The notes under the pieces are model-generated. The model saw only the letters and a list, made by a program, of their open reading frames with translations, was not told where the DNA came from and searched no databases. The position numbers and the translations under genes were made by a program. A DNA stretch of 64,000 nt, from positions 293,101 through 357,100 of the forward strand of contig PXQU01000016.1 in the NCBI GenBank assembly GCA_003021785.1, given 5' to 3'. This DNA is from Halobacteriales archaeon QH_7_65_31. Lineage in GTDB: Archaea; Halobacteriota; Halobacteria; Halobacteriales; Haloarculaceae. Positions 34,935-42,199 of this stretch are shown one piece after another. How positions within the stretch are numbered: position 1 is the first letter of the stretch; each line of letters opens with the position of its first letter.

Positions 34935-35552
34935 ATGATCACGGAACCAGCCGACGGCGTCTACGATATCACCTGCATCGAGACCGACGGCCCGCCGGGT
35001 CGCATCCGCGCGTATCTCACCGAGGACGGCACGATCGTCGATACCGGGCTGCCGGAGTCGACGGACGCACTGCTCTCGGGGATCGAGGAGACGGGGATCG
35101 ACCCCGAGCGCGTCGTCATCACGCATCTACACCCCGATCACATCGGCGGCATCGAGGCGGTGCTCGACCACTACGACGCGGAGCTGTTGCTTCCCACCGG
35201 GGCCGATGCCGACGAGACACCGCCCGCAGACCGGTTCTACGGCGACGGGGACACCGTCGGCCCGTTCGAAGCGGTCCATATGCCCGGTCACATCGGTCAC
35301 CAGCACGCGCTCGTCGCGACCGAGGACGACTACGCCGTGCTCGCGGACGCGCTGTCGGGCGCCGATCAGCGCGGCCTCTCGGGCGGCTTCCATCTCCCAC
35401 CGGGGAAGTTCACCGAGAGTCTGAGTCAGGCCGAGCAGTCGCTCGACGCGCTGCTCGACTACGAGTTCGACGTCGGTCTCGTCTTCCACGGTGCGAGCGT
35501 GCTCGCGGACGCGTCGGCGAAGATCGAGCGGTACGCGCTCGCCGGGGCGTAG
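34935..35552 (+). CDS. MBL-fold metallo-hydrolase
   Basis: A 205-residue glyoxalase II-like hydrolase. The metal-binding motif is VVITHLHPDHIGGIEAV near residues 61-77, with additional ligands in HMPGHIGHQHAL and the aspartate in ADALSGADQRG, and LVFHGASVLAD near the C-terminus. The substrate is unknown. Divergent from rqcH with an 80-nt gap. Confidence 0.87.
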   Translation: MITEPADGVYDITCIETDGPPGRIRAYLTEDGTIVDTGLPESTDALLSGIEETGIDPERVVITHLHPDHIGGIEAVLDHYDAELLLPTGADADETPPADRFYGDGDTVGPFEAVHMPGHIGHQHALVATEDDYAVLADALSGADQRGLSGGFHLPPGKFTESLSQAEQSLDALLDYEFDVGLVFHGASVLADASAKIERYALAGA

Positions 35553-35601
35553 TCGCCGGTGCTCGCGATCGTGATTCGGACTGCGCCGTCAGGTCTCTCC
35601 G

Positions 35602-36480
35602 TCAGCAGCCGGCGACAGCGACGTACAGCGTCCCGTCGACGACACTGGCCTCGACACCGACGCGCTCGGCTGCACCGGCGAGTCGCGGCTCGTTATCGAC
35701 AGCTCTGCCGGCGATACGCATACCGAGATCATCGTTCGTGCTAGCGTCCGGTACTCGGTAGCCGGCGAGTATCGGCTCGCTACAGTCGTACCCAGCGTCT
35801 GTGAACGCCGCGCCCGTACTTCGGGGCTGACCGTCGCCGCTCGCTCGTTCGGTTCGCGTCGCCGCGATCCCGGCGAGATCGGAATCCTTGATCAGGGGGT
35901 CAAGCCCCGCTGCTGTTCGCTGGTCGTTCAGTTCGGTGAGCACCGTCGATTCGACGACGGCTGGGTCGGGTGGCGTCGGCCTACCGACATCTGCTGCCGG
36001 GCCGATCCCGACGACGCCGAGCAGGAAGATCACGACGATGAGACCGACGAGCGTCCCCCCGAACGCCTGCGAGCGCGAGAAGCCGAGCGTCCACCACGGC
36101 CCGTCGTCCTCGCCCGCTCCGTCGAGGTCGCTGACGTGTTGATCGACGTCGAAGTCGCTCGCGTCGACCCGGCGCTGCTCTAACGCGTCGTGACCACACC
36201 GGTCACACGGCGGCGTGTTGCGCGGATGCTCGTTGCCACACTCCACGCACCGCCACTCCAGATAGCTCCCCTCGCCGCGACGCTGTGGCTCGCCGAGCGG
36301 CTCGAAGCCGGTGAAGCCGCAGTCCGGACAGGTGTCGGTGTGCTCGGTCACGTGTGTCCCGCACGTCGTGCAGCGTTTCGTCACCTTGACGACCGTCCGC
36401 TCGAACGACGACGATCCACACGCACAGGTTCCGCCGCGCGAGTCGCTGGGGCGGCCACACTCCGTACAGTACCACTCCAT
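35602..36480 (-). CDS. multi-zinc-ribbon membrane protein with CAP-like C-terminal domain
   Basis: A 292-residue protein in three parts. The N-terminal about 110 residues carry four CxxC knuckle pairs (CTECGRPSDSRGGTCACG; CTTCGTHVTEHTDTCPDCG; CVECGNEHPRNTPPCDRCG), making zinc ribbons. One membrane segment follows (GGTLVGLIVVIFLLGVVGIG). The C-terminal about 130 residues resemble a CAP/SCP domain, with VLTELNDQRTAAGLDPLIKD. Zinc ribbons would face the cytoplasm and the CAP-like domain the outside. ATG 36480 is chosen over GTG 36486. Confidence 0.7.
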   Translation of the reverse strand: MEWYCTECGRPSDSRGGTCACGSSSFERTVVKVTKRCTTCGTHVTEHTDTCPDCGFTGFEPLGEPQRRGEGSYLEWRCVECGNEHPRNTPPCDRCGHDALEQRRVDASDFDVDQHVSDLDGAGEDDGPWWTLGFSRSQAFGGTLVGLIVVIFLLGVVGIGPAADVGRPTPPDPAVVESTVLTELNDQRTAAGLDPLIKDSDLAGIAATRTERASGDGQPRSTGAAFTDAGYDCSEPILAGYRVPDASTNDDLGMRIAGRAVDNEPRLAGAAERVGVEASVVDGTLYVAVAGC

Positions 36481-36522
36481 ACGCACTGTTCGTCCGCGCC
36501 GGTATCAACGCACCGACACCAG

Positions 36523-36837
36523 TCAGTGGAGTCGCTCGGCGTACGCCTCGTCCCAGCGGTCCGCCTCCGGCGTATCACCGTCGAGTTCGATGCGCCAGCC
36601 GTCAAGCGTCTCGGGATCGCGCAGCGTCGCCGTGAGCGTCTCCCGAACGTCCCGCACGTCGACGCCGTAGAAGTCATCCGGCACGTCCTGTAGGTACTCA
36701 AGCGCCGTTTCGAACAGCGAGCACATTCCGTCGTCGTCCTCGAAATCGACGTGTTTGTACACGCCGGCGGCGACCTGCACCATCCCGTGGAGGAACTTCG
36801 ATTCGGTCGAGCCGCGTCCGTAGTTGTACCACTTGTC
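36523..36837 (-). pseudogene. host DUF309 gene, 3' part (split by integrated element)
   Basis: Codes for the C-terminal half of a DUF309 protein from [18 protein letters not shown] onward to the natural stop. Compared with the intact copy at 38639-39133 it begins in the middle of the domain, just after the point corresponding to DCFE. The open frame runs 18 nt into the element to a false ATG at 36855. The missing 5' part is found at 39166-39335 on the same strand, so one gene was split by 2.3 kb of inserted DNA. Confidence 0.8.
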
Positions 36838-36892
36838 CGTAAAAGTTGATTGCACAGGTGTAAATAAATCCTAAAATATACGATAAGCGGAC

Positions 36893-38218
36893 ATGATAGT
36901 GAATCCGAGGAGTGCCACCACTATGGCGAAATCAATGCGTGAGCGATACGAAACCGGCCGTGAGCGAATCAAGAACGACCCGGACGTGAGCGACACAGAG
37001 GAGAAGCTAATCCTCGAATTTTTGCACGCCAACGACTCTCGCCGGGATACCCACCAGATGCCGGACGGCAAGGTCAAGAGTGACGGGACGCTTGCACGCT
37101 ACGCCCGCGGCGTTGGCCGGGTAGCGAGGGATTTAGAACCGGACCTCACCGAGGCTACGACCTACGACATTAATTCGCTCATGGATGACTACCTCAATGG
37201 CAACGTGGAGGGTATCAAAGACGAGGGCTTGGCGAATAGCTCCGTGCGGAACTTTCAGGGGCCAATGCGTCGGTTCTACCTCTATCACGACGATTTGGGA
37301 GTTGACCGTGAGGAGATTCACTTTGCGGATCAAGACGAGTCTCCGGTTGACGAACGAGATATGTTCTCCAAGGAGGACGTGCAAGCACTCCGCGAGGAGG
37401 CCAAACGGCGCGGCTCTCGGGACGCCTGCCTCGTGGACTTGCTCCTCTACACCGGCCAGCGCCGAAGTGCGATTCTCAACCTCCGGCTCAAAGACGTAAA
37501 ACCCGAGGAGGACATTTTTCACCTCAACGAGGACGACGGAGACCTCAAGGGAGCGAATGGAAAACGCCCGCTCTTAGGAGCCAACGAGGCCGTTCGGGAT
37601 TGGAAACGCCAACACCCGACGCAAGATTCTGCGGACTACCTCATTACCCACAAGCACGACCAGAGCAACCGTGACGGCGTGCGACCGGGAGACAAGTTAT
37701 CTCCGAGCACGGTGTACCGCCAACTCAAGCGGATCGGTAAGGCGGCCGGCGTGGACAAGCCGGTGAATGCTCACAACTTCCGGCACTACTTCGTAACGGT
37801 GTGCAAGCGAGACTACGGCATGGACAACGACACGATAAAGCACCTCATCGGACACGAGCCAGGTAGTAAGGTCATGGAGCGGACCTATGCTCACCTCACC
37901 GACGAGGACCACATTGAGGCCGCAGAGGTAGCCCAAGGACTCCGTGACCCCGACGAGGAAAGCCCGCTCACTCCTCCAGTGTGTGACCGTTGCGGAGAGC
38001 CGTTAGAGAGCGATTGGAAATCGTGTCCGTATTGCGGGTTTGTGTACGCGCCGGACGCGCAAGAGGCTCAAGAGCAAGTTAATGATGACGTGAACAAAGA
38101 GTATCGACAATCCGGCCCCGAAAATACCGAGACGCACGAGACCGTGGACGCGATCGAGCGGGCGCTTGATGACCCCGAGGTGAAACAAGCACTTCTTGAA
38201 CGGTTGTCCGAGGAGTAG
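36893..38218 (+). CDS. int: tyrosine recombinase / integrase with C-terminal zinc ribbon
   Basis: A 441-residue site-specific recombinase. The N-terminal SAM-like core-binding domain is followed by the catalytic domain, with Arg in LLLYTGQRRSAILNL near residue 190, His-x-x-Arg in AHNFRHYFVT near 300, and nucleophile Tyr in MERTYAHLTD near 332. After it comes an extra zinc ribbon CDRCGEPLESDWKSCPYCG and a short acidic helix. The AT-rich upstream region carries AAATAAATC and AAAATATACG promoter-like stretches. ATG 36923 is an alternative start. Confidence 0.88.
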   Translation: MIVNPRSATTMAKSMRERYETGRERIKNDPDVSDTEEKLILEFLHANDSRRDTHQMPDGKVKSDGTLARYARGVGRVARDLEPDLTEATTYDINSLMDDYLNGNVEGIKDEGLANSSVRNFQGPMRRFYLYHDDLGVDREEIHFADQDESPVDERDMFSKEDVQALREEAKRRGSRDACLVDLLLYTGQRRSAILNLRLKDVKPEEDIFHLNEDDGDLKGANGKRPLLGANEAVRDWKRQHPTQDSADYLITHKHDQSNRDGVRPGDKLSPSTVYRQLKRIGKAAGVDKPVNAHNFRHYFVTVCKRDYGMDNDTIKHLIGHEPGSKVMERTYAHLTDEDHIEAAEVAQGLRDPDEESPLTPPVCDRCGEPLESDWKSCPYCGFVYAPDAQEAQEQVNDDVNKEYRQSGPENTETHETVDAIERALDDPEVKQALLERLSEE

Positions 38219-38369
38219 GTGGTCTCGCGGTTGTCATAGCACTCCTCTCTTTGTTGACCGCTCGTTAGATTTGCGAGACTCCGCGCTAAGTTAGTGCACG
38301 CTTCTCGGAGCAAGGTTCGGGGCCGGTAATTGAGACGCCCGGCCCTCGGAGGGTCACGCCCGGAAACTC

Positions 38370-38594
38370 ATGCGTCTCGCCGGCAAGGGGTCCGGGTTCA
38401 CCTACGGTAAGCACCACGGCAAGGAGCAACTCCGCGTGGACCTCATGGACGTAACGGACCCCGACGTGCAGGACGCGCTCACCGAGAGCGAGACCGCGGA
38501 CAGGGACGACGAGACCGACATCGAGGATCCGGCCACCGAGACAGAGAGCTATCCGAGGTGCGAGCACCTACTCGTCACGCCGGTCCAAGAGTAG
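38370..38594 (+). CDS. 74-aa ORF of the integrated element
   Basis: Reads MRLAGKGSGFTYGKHHGKEQ and continues with an acidic region (TESETADRDDETDIEDPATE). No family is recognised. It lies between the integrase and the DUF309 copy on the same strand. The 150 bp before it (38219-38369) hold no other visible gene. Coding status rests on halophile-like acidic composition only. Confidence 0.4.
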   Translation: MRLAGKGSGFTYGKHHGKEQLRVDLMDVTDPDVQDALTESETADRDDETDIEDPATETESYPRCEHLLVTPVQE

Positions 38595-38638
38595 GGTTAT
38601 CCGACGCGGTTACGTGAGTGGGGAGAAAAGGTAGCCAC

Positions 38639-39133
38639 ATGAACGAGCACACCCGAGACGACTCCGTAGGTCCGCCGACCTCCGGCACTCCGACCGGGTG
38701 GGACGCCGGCCGTGGACCGTCAAACGGGTGGGAGCACGGGACGCTCCGCCGAGCTGTGATTCACGGCGTGCGGCTCTACAACGCCGGGGAGTTTCACGAG
38801 GCGCACGATTGTTTTGAATCGGAGTGGTATAATTACGGGAACGGAACCACGGAGAGCGCGTTTCTCCACGGAATGGTGCAAGCGGCGGCAGGAGCGTACA
38901 AGCAGTTTGACTTTGAGGATAGTGACGGTATGCGTTCCCTGTTTGAAACCGCTCTCCAATACCTCCACGACGTGCCTCGGGACTACTACGGCGTGAACCT
39001 ACTCGACGTACGGACCACGCTCACCAACGCGCTCAATGATCCGACGGTGCTCCACGGGTGGGAGATTGAGCTTGACGGAGAGCACCCGGTGGCGCGAGGG
39101 GTGGACCGTGAGTATGCCGAGGCGCTTGAGTGA
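38639..39133 (+). CDS. DUF309 protein, intact element-borne copy
   Basis: A 164-residue full-length DUF309 protein. The signature helix pair [18 protein letters not shown] is complete, followed by [20 protein letters not shown]309 is a helical family of unknown function. The gene is the last in the element and ends 32 nt before the right junction. It is collinear in protein sequence with both halves of the disrupted host gene, but in the opposite orientation, so it can act as a replacement. ATG 38639 gives MNEHTRDDS, matching the host start VDEHTTDPD. Confidence 0.85.
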   Translation: MNEHTRDDSVGPPTSGTPTGWDAGRGPSNGWEHGTLRRAVIHGVRLYNAGEFHEAHDCFESEWYNYGNGTTESAFLHGMVQAAAGAYKQFDFEDSDGMRSLFETALQYLHDVPRDYYGVNLLDVRTTLTNALNDPTVLHGWEIELDGEHPVARGVDREYAEALE

Positions 39134-39165
39134 CCGTTAGATCTATATACACGTCTGAAACCGAT

Positions 39166-39335
39166 CTCGAAACAGTCGTGGGACTCGTGGTACTGCGCGG
39201 TATTGAACAGCCGAATCCCGTGGACCGTCGCTCGCCGGAGCGTGTCGTGTTCCCACCGACCCGTCTCGGGGAGAAACCCGTCGGCTGTCCGCGTGTCGGC
39301 GGCGGCACGTCCGGGTCAGTGGTGTGCTCGTCCAC
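39166..39335 (-). pseudogene. host DUF309 gene, 5' part, with frameshift
   Basis: From GTG 39335 the minus strand encodes VDEHTTDPDVPPPTRGQPTGF. It then shifts frame at a C-run (about 39270) and continues as RWEHDTLRRATVHGIRLFN and YHESHDCFE up to the element boundary at 39166. These align to [21 protein letters not shown] and [19 protein letters not shown] of the intact copy. So the host gene is broken twice, by insertion and by a 1-nt change. Confidence 0.75.
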
Positions 39336-39417
39336 GTTCGTGACTCGACGGCAACTGTGGTAACTCCGTCGGCGGTCGCAATCGTTTTTGCAGGTCGTGA
39401 CCGACTCGGGGATGCGT

Positions 39418-39501
39418 GCGGGGGTAGCAAAGCCTGGAAAACGCGGCGGACTCAAGTTCCGCTCCTGTAGAGGTCCGGGGGTTCAAATCCCCTCCCCCGC
39501 A
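39418..39501 (+). tRNA. tRNA-Leu (anticodon CAA)
   Basis: Acceptor stem GCGGGGG (39418-39424) pairs with CCCCCGC (39494-39500), with discriminator A. The anticodon stem GCGGA/TCCGC encloses loop CTCAAGT, giving anticodon CAA (reads UUG). The variable arm TCCTGTAGAGG is long, as in class II leucine tRNAs, and the T arm is GGGGGTTCAAATCCCC. CCA is not encoded. It lies 82 nt upstream, in plus-strand sense, of the start of the split DUF309 remnant. Confidence 0.92.
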
Positions 39502-39552
39502 CTGGCGACAGTGCTGGAAGACGACTCTCGGAGTGGTCTTCCCCCGCATCAT
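39473..39552 (+). repeat. 80-bp direct repeat, copy 1 (tRNA-Leu 3' end plus trailer)
   Basis: Matches 39666-39745 over 80 bp with one mismatch (G at 39530 versus A at 39723). It covers the T arm, acceptor 3' strand and trailer hairpin. Duplicated tRNA 3' ends are the classic footprint of integration at a tRNA gene, though only 113 bp now separate the copies. Confidence 0.8.
39516..39542 (+). terminator. hairpin after tRNA-Leu
   Basis: GGAAGAC (39516-39522) pairs with GTCTTCC (39536-39542), with an inner ACTC/GAGT stem. It lies 15 nt after the mature tRNA end and is copied behind the tRNA fragment at 39709-39735. A tRNA trailer terminator or processing structure is likely. Confidence 0.45.
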
Positions 39553-39575
39553 CTGACTCCTTTCGAGACGCGTCG

Positions 39576-39694
39576 CTGGAAAGCGCGGCGGACGCAAGTT
39601 CCGCTCCTGTAGAGTCCTCGTGAGCGAAGCGAACGAGGGCACGTGAGACGGCACGTCTCACGGAGGTCCGGGGGTTCAAATCCCCTCCCCCGCA
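39576..39694 (+). pseudogene. partial, interrupted tRNA-Leu copy
   Basis: Resembles tRNA-Leu from the D-loop (CTGGAAAGCGCGGCGGA) to the 3' end but lacks the 5' acceptor strand and most of the D arm. U33 is replaced by G in the anticodon loop (CGCAAGT). A 51-nt insert (39615-39665), built of two hairpins, splits the variable arm: CCTCG/CGAGG with GTGAGCGAAGCGAAC inside, and CGTGAGAC/GTCTCACG. It cannot fold as a functional tRNA. Confidence 0.75.
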
Positions 39695-39745
39695 CTGGCG
39701 ACAGTGCTGGAAGACGACTCTCAGAGTGGTCTTCCCCCGCATCAT
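39666..39745 (+). repeat. 80-bp direct repeat, copy 2
   Basis: Second copy of the tRNA-Leu 3' end and trailer. Its last bases overlap the stop codon of the toxin gene (TGA on the minus strand at 39742-39744). Confidence 0.8.
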
Positions 39746-40077
39746 TCTCGCTGCGTACCGACATAGGCGTTCAGCTCGACAACCACGTTATCGACGACTG
39801 CCCCGGAAAGGGTCGCGACGCGTCTGTCGATCTGGGATTCTTTCAGCGTGAGTGGATTCCACGGCGAGACGTACGACCGGCGGGGAAGCGATCCCTCCTC
39901 AAACGAATCCGCTTCTAAGGGAATCGCATCCTCTCGGTGGGTCGTCGTCACGACGGCGGCGATGTACTCTCGTCCGTGAAACGGGTGGCGGTCGTCCGAG
40001 AGGAGAACGTACGGACGTTTGCTCCCAGCACCGAACGGATCGTGAGCGACCACAACACCGCCTAGCGGATACGGCAT
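39742..40077 (-). CDS. PemK/MazF-type toxin (type II toxin-antitoxin)
   Basis: A 111-residue protein of the PemK/MazF superfamily, members of which are mRNA-cleaving ribonucleases. It reads GGVVVAHDPFGAGSKRPYVLL with the family RP(Y/F) motif, then HPFHGREYIAAVVTTTHRE and LPRRSYVSPWNP. It lies 6 nt after the upstream HTH gene on the same strand, which is the usual antitoxin-first order. Its end overlaps the tRNA-derived repeat, suggesting arrival with that DNA. Confidence 0.75.
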   Translation of the reverse strand: MPYPLGGVVVAHDPFGAGSKRPYVLLSDDRHPFHGREYIAAVVTTTHREDAIPLEADSFEEGSLPRRSYVSPWNPLTLKESQIDRRVATLSGAVVDNVVVELNAYVGTQRE

Positions 40078-40083
40078 CCGGTG

Positions 40084-40452
40084 TTACTCCTCGTCCTCAC
40101 TGCGGTCGTCGAGGCTCTCCGTCCAGTTCGGGTTCCGTGCGTACCAGTCGTCGCTGTGCGTCTCGTGTGCGGTCTGGAGACCGAGGATCGCCGCGCTGGC
40201 TGCAGCGAGTCGGTCATCGTCGGCTGCTGCCCAGTAGTCTCCTTTGTGGCGAACGAGCCCGCCGCGTTCGAGCCTAGCCAGCGTCGGATTAATACTTCCG
40301 CGGGGAACGTCTGTCTGTTCGTGTAGCTCCGCGGGCGTGAACCCGACGCCTCGGTGCTTGATGAGGAACGATAACAGCGTACGGGCGTTCGTCTCCTCGG
40401 TAAGCTCAACTCGTCCGTGGTCGGGGCTATACTCCTCGAAGTCTACGGGCAT
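40084..40452 (-). CDS. winged-HTH antitoxin/repressor partner of the PemK-like toxin
   Basis: A 122-residue protein with a winged helix-turn-helix: LLSFLIKHRGVGFTPAELHEQ, then DVPRGSINPTLARLERGGLV and RHKGDYWAAADDDRLA. The C-terminal 50 residues (TAHETHSDDWYARNPNW) are probably the toxin-binding tail. It resembles the interrupted HTH gene at 23492. A palindromic operator candidate overlaps its promoter, which fits autoregulation. Confidence 0.7.
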   Translation of the reverse strand: MPVDFEEYSPDHGRVELTEETNARTLLSFLIKHRGVGFTPAELHEQTDVPRGSINPTLARLERGGLVRHKGDYWAAADDDRLAAASAAILGLQTAHETHSDDWYARNPNWTESLDDRSEDEE

Positions 40453-40464
40453 TGTACGTCAGTT

Positions 40465-40479
40465 ATACGCGAATCGTAT
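40465..40479 (-). promoter_or_regulatory. inverted-repeat operator over the toxin-antitoxin promoter
   Basis: ATACG and CGTAT flank a 5-nt centre (CGAAT on the plus strand). The right arm overlaps a minus-strand TATA-like element (TAATAC) about 26-31 nt upstream of ATG 40452, so bound repressor would block transcription factor binding. Confidence 0.5.
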
Positions 40480-40557
40480 TAGTAGTTCGGAGCGCATCGA
40501 CACGCGAGGAATTCACGATCGCCGAGTGTGAGAAACCGCTCGTCGCTTCGATACCGA

Positions 40558-41001
40558 TTACAGCTCCCGAGCGATATCGGAGAGCTTGCCGACCCGGTCG
40601 GCGTTCGAGCTGATCTCGTCGGCGTTGAGATACGTCGATAGCTCCGTCGCACGGACGTGTTCACGCAGGGTCTCGACGGCGCGTTCGCTCACCTCGACGG
40701 CGCGGAGATACTCGGCGGTCCGGTAGCAGTCCTGAGCGGTCGCCTCGCGTCCGCCGTCAGCGCCGCTCAGCCCCCACGCCGCGTCCCGAGCGTCCTGTCC
40801 TTCCGGGACCGATGCACCTCCGGCGAGGACGAGCGCCTTCGCCACCGTGAACGGAACGAGGTCGGCGTTGCCGTAGTCGAGATCGTCGACGAGGAGCGAT
40901 TCGCCCCGATCGGAGAGCGTGAGATCGCGGCGCGTCCCGCCGACAGACGCGTTCAGCTTCAGCTCGCCGCGGTCGGTGACGAGTCGAGGTGGCTTGGCCA
41001 T
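40558..41001 (-). CDS. conserved haloarchaeal protein, unknown function
   Basis: A 147-residue acidic protein. The first third is beta-like (KPPRLVTDRGELKLNASVGG) and the rest is helical (VSERAVETLREHVRATELS). No catalytic motif is seen. It lies 30 nt after the 86-aa gene, probably in the same transcript. Family not recognised. Confidence 0.6.
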   Translation of the reverse strand: MAKPPRLVTDRGELKLNASVGGTRRDLTLSDRGESLLVDDLDYGNADLVPFTVAKALVLAGGASVPEGQDARDAAWGLSGADGGREATAQDCYRTAEYLRAVEVSERAVETLREHVRATELSTYLNADEISSNADRVGKLSDIAREL

Positions 41002-41031
41002 ACCGGTAGTACGGCCACAGCGGTGAGTAGA

Positions 41032-41292
41032 TTACGTCTCGACACGTTCGACGGCGACGACCTCACCGACGGGCTGCCAGCCGTCGTCGCTCTCGCGGGC
41101 GGCCACGACCGGATCGTCGTCGCCGTCGGAGACGAACCGATAGCGCGTGTCGTCGTGTGTCCCCTCGGCCTGGAACGCCGTCTGGAAGAGCTTGGTCGAT
41201 TCGATCTCGATCTCGATCGCGGTCCCGTCGGCGAAGGTGAGTGCCATCGGCTGCGGCGAGATGTTGTGGACACGTTTCGCGAGCGTGTGCAT
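41032..41292 (-). CDS. small conserved haloarchaeal protein, unknown function
   Basis: An 86-residue, beta-rich protein (MHTLAKRVHNISPQPMALTF, then DGTAIEIEIESTKLFQTAF and RYRFVSDGDDDPVVAAR). Its alternating pattern suggests an Sm-like or small barrel fold, which is inference. Divergent from the IMPase gene. Confidence 0.6.
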   Translation of the reverse strand: MHTLAKRVHNISPQPMALTFADGTAIEIEIESTKLFQTAFQAEGTHDDTRYRFVSDGDDDPVVAARESDDGWQPVGEVVAVERVET

Positions 41293-41355
41293 ACCGGGGG
41301 TTCGTGTCGACGTACAAATCGATGACCCTTTGCGCGCCGCTGTCCGCCGGTAAAC

Positions 41356-42162
41356 ATGGACGATACTGAGCGGCGTGCTGACCTCGCCGAGCGAGCGGCA
41401 CGTGCAGGCGGTGCAGTCGCAGAGGGGTTCTTTCGCCGGGACGTGGCCGTCGAGACGAAAGCGAACAAGACGGACGTGGTGACGCGCGCCGACCGCGACG
41501 CACAGCGGCAGATCGTTGCGACTATCTCGACGGAGTATCCAGAAGACGCCATCGTCGCCGAGGAGGAGGACGAACTCAAATCGGTCCCGGAGTCGGGTGC
41601 GGCGTGGATTATCGACCCCATCGACGGGACGAGCAACTTCGTTCGTGACATCCCGCTGTGGACGACGAGCGTAGCTGTCGTCGAGGACGGCGCTCCCGTC
41701 GCCGCGACGAACGTGCTCCCCGTGCTCGGTGACGTGTACACCAGCGACGGCGACGGCGCACGCCTAAACGGCGAGCCGATCACCGTGAGCGACCGCACCG
41801 ATCCGGAGGCGATGGCCGTCTCGCCGACGGTGTGGTGGTCCCACGAGCGCCGAGACGAGTACGCCGCCGCCTGCCGCGAGACCGTCGAGCGGTTCGGTGA
41901 CTGCCGGCGGTACGGGAGCGCGCAGGCGGCGCTCTCGATGGTGGCCGCCGGCGGACTCGACGGCGCGTTCACCAACACGACGACGAACCCGTGGGACACC
42001 GTCGCCGGCGTGCTCCTCGTCGAGCAGGCCGGGGGAACCGTGACGGACGTGGCAGGCGATCCGTGGCGACACGACGCACAGGGGCTCGTCGCCTCGAACG
42101 GCCACGCACACGAGGAGCTGCTCGAAGCCGTACAGGCCGTCGAGACCGTCCGAACCGACTAA
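41356..42162 (+). CDS. inositol monophosphatase / fructose-1,6-bisphosphatase family enzyme
   Basis: A 268-residue metal-dependent phosphatase. Metal ligands are in VAEEEDE near residue 74 and [13 protein letters not shown] near 90-102; the C-terminal [17 protein letters not shown] motif is also complete. In archaea such enzymes may act on inositol phosphate, fructose bisphosphate or both, and sequence does not decide. Monocistronic, followed by a DUF63 gene. Confidence 0.92.
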   Translation: MDDTERRADLAERAARAGGAVAEGFFRRDVAVETKANKTDVVTRADRDAQRQIVATISTEYPEDAIVAEEEDELKSVPESGAAWIIDPIDGTSNFVRDIPLWTTSVAVVEDGAPVAATNVLPVLGDVYTSDGDGARLNGEPITVSDRTDPEAMAVSPTVWWSHERRDEYAAACRETVERFGDCRRYGSAQAALSMVAAGGLDGAFTNTTTNPWDTVAGVLLVEQAGGTVTDVAGDPWRHDAQGLVASNGHAHEELLEAVQAVETVRTD

Positions 42163-42199
42163 TCGGAATCCTGAAACCGTCCCGCCACCCGTCGCCGGT

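Larger units (their letters stand above)
36838..39165 (+). mobile_element. 2.3-kb integrase element inserted in a DUF309 gene
   Basis: Boundaries were read from the split host gene: host sequence ends with the GAC codon at 36835-36837 and resumes with the GAG codon at 39166-39168. Contents are a tyrosine integrase, a 74-aa ORF, and an intact DUF309 gene, all on the plus strand. Base composition is lower in GC than the flanks. The ends hold imperfect inverted similarity (GTGTAAATAAATC at about 36859, and GTGTATATAGATC in reverse orientation near 39140-39152). No exact direct repeat could be seen, so the att core is undefined. Confidence 0.75.

Noticed and set aside
39418-39745. CRISPR-like repeat array near the tRNA
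   Set aside because: Only two copies exist, and they are tRNA-derived.
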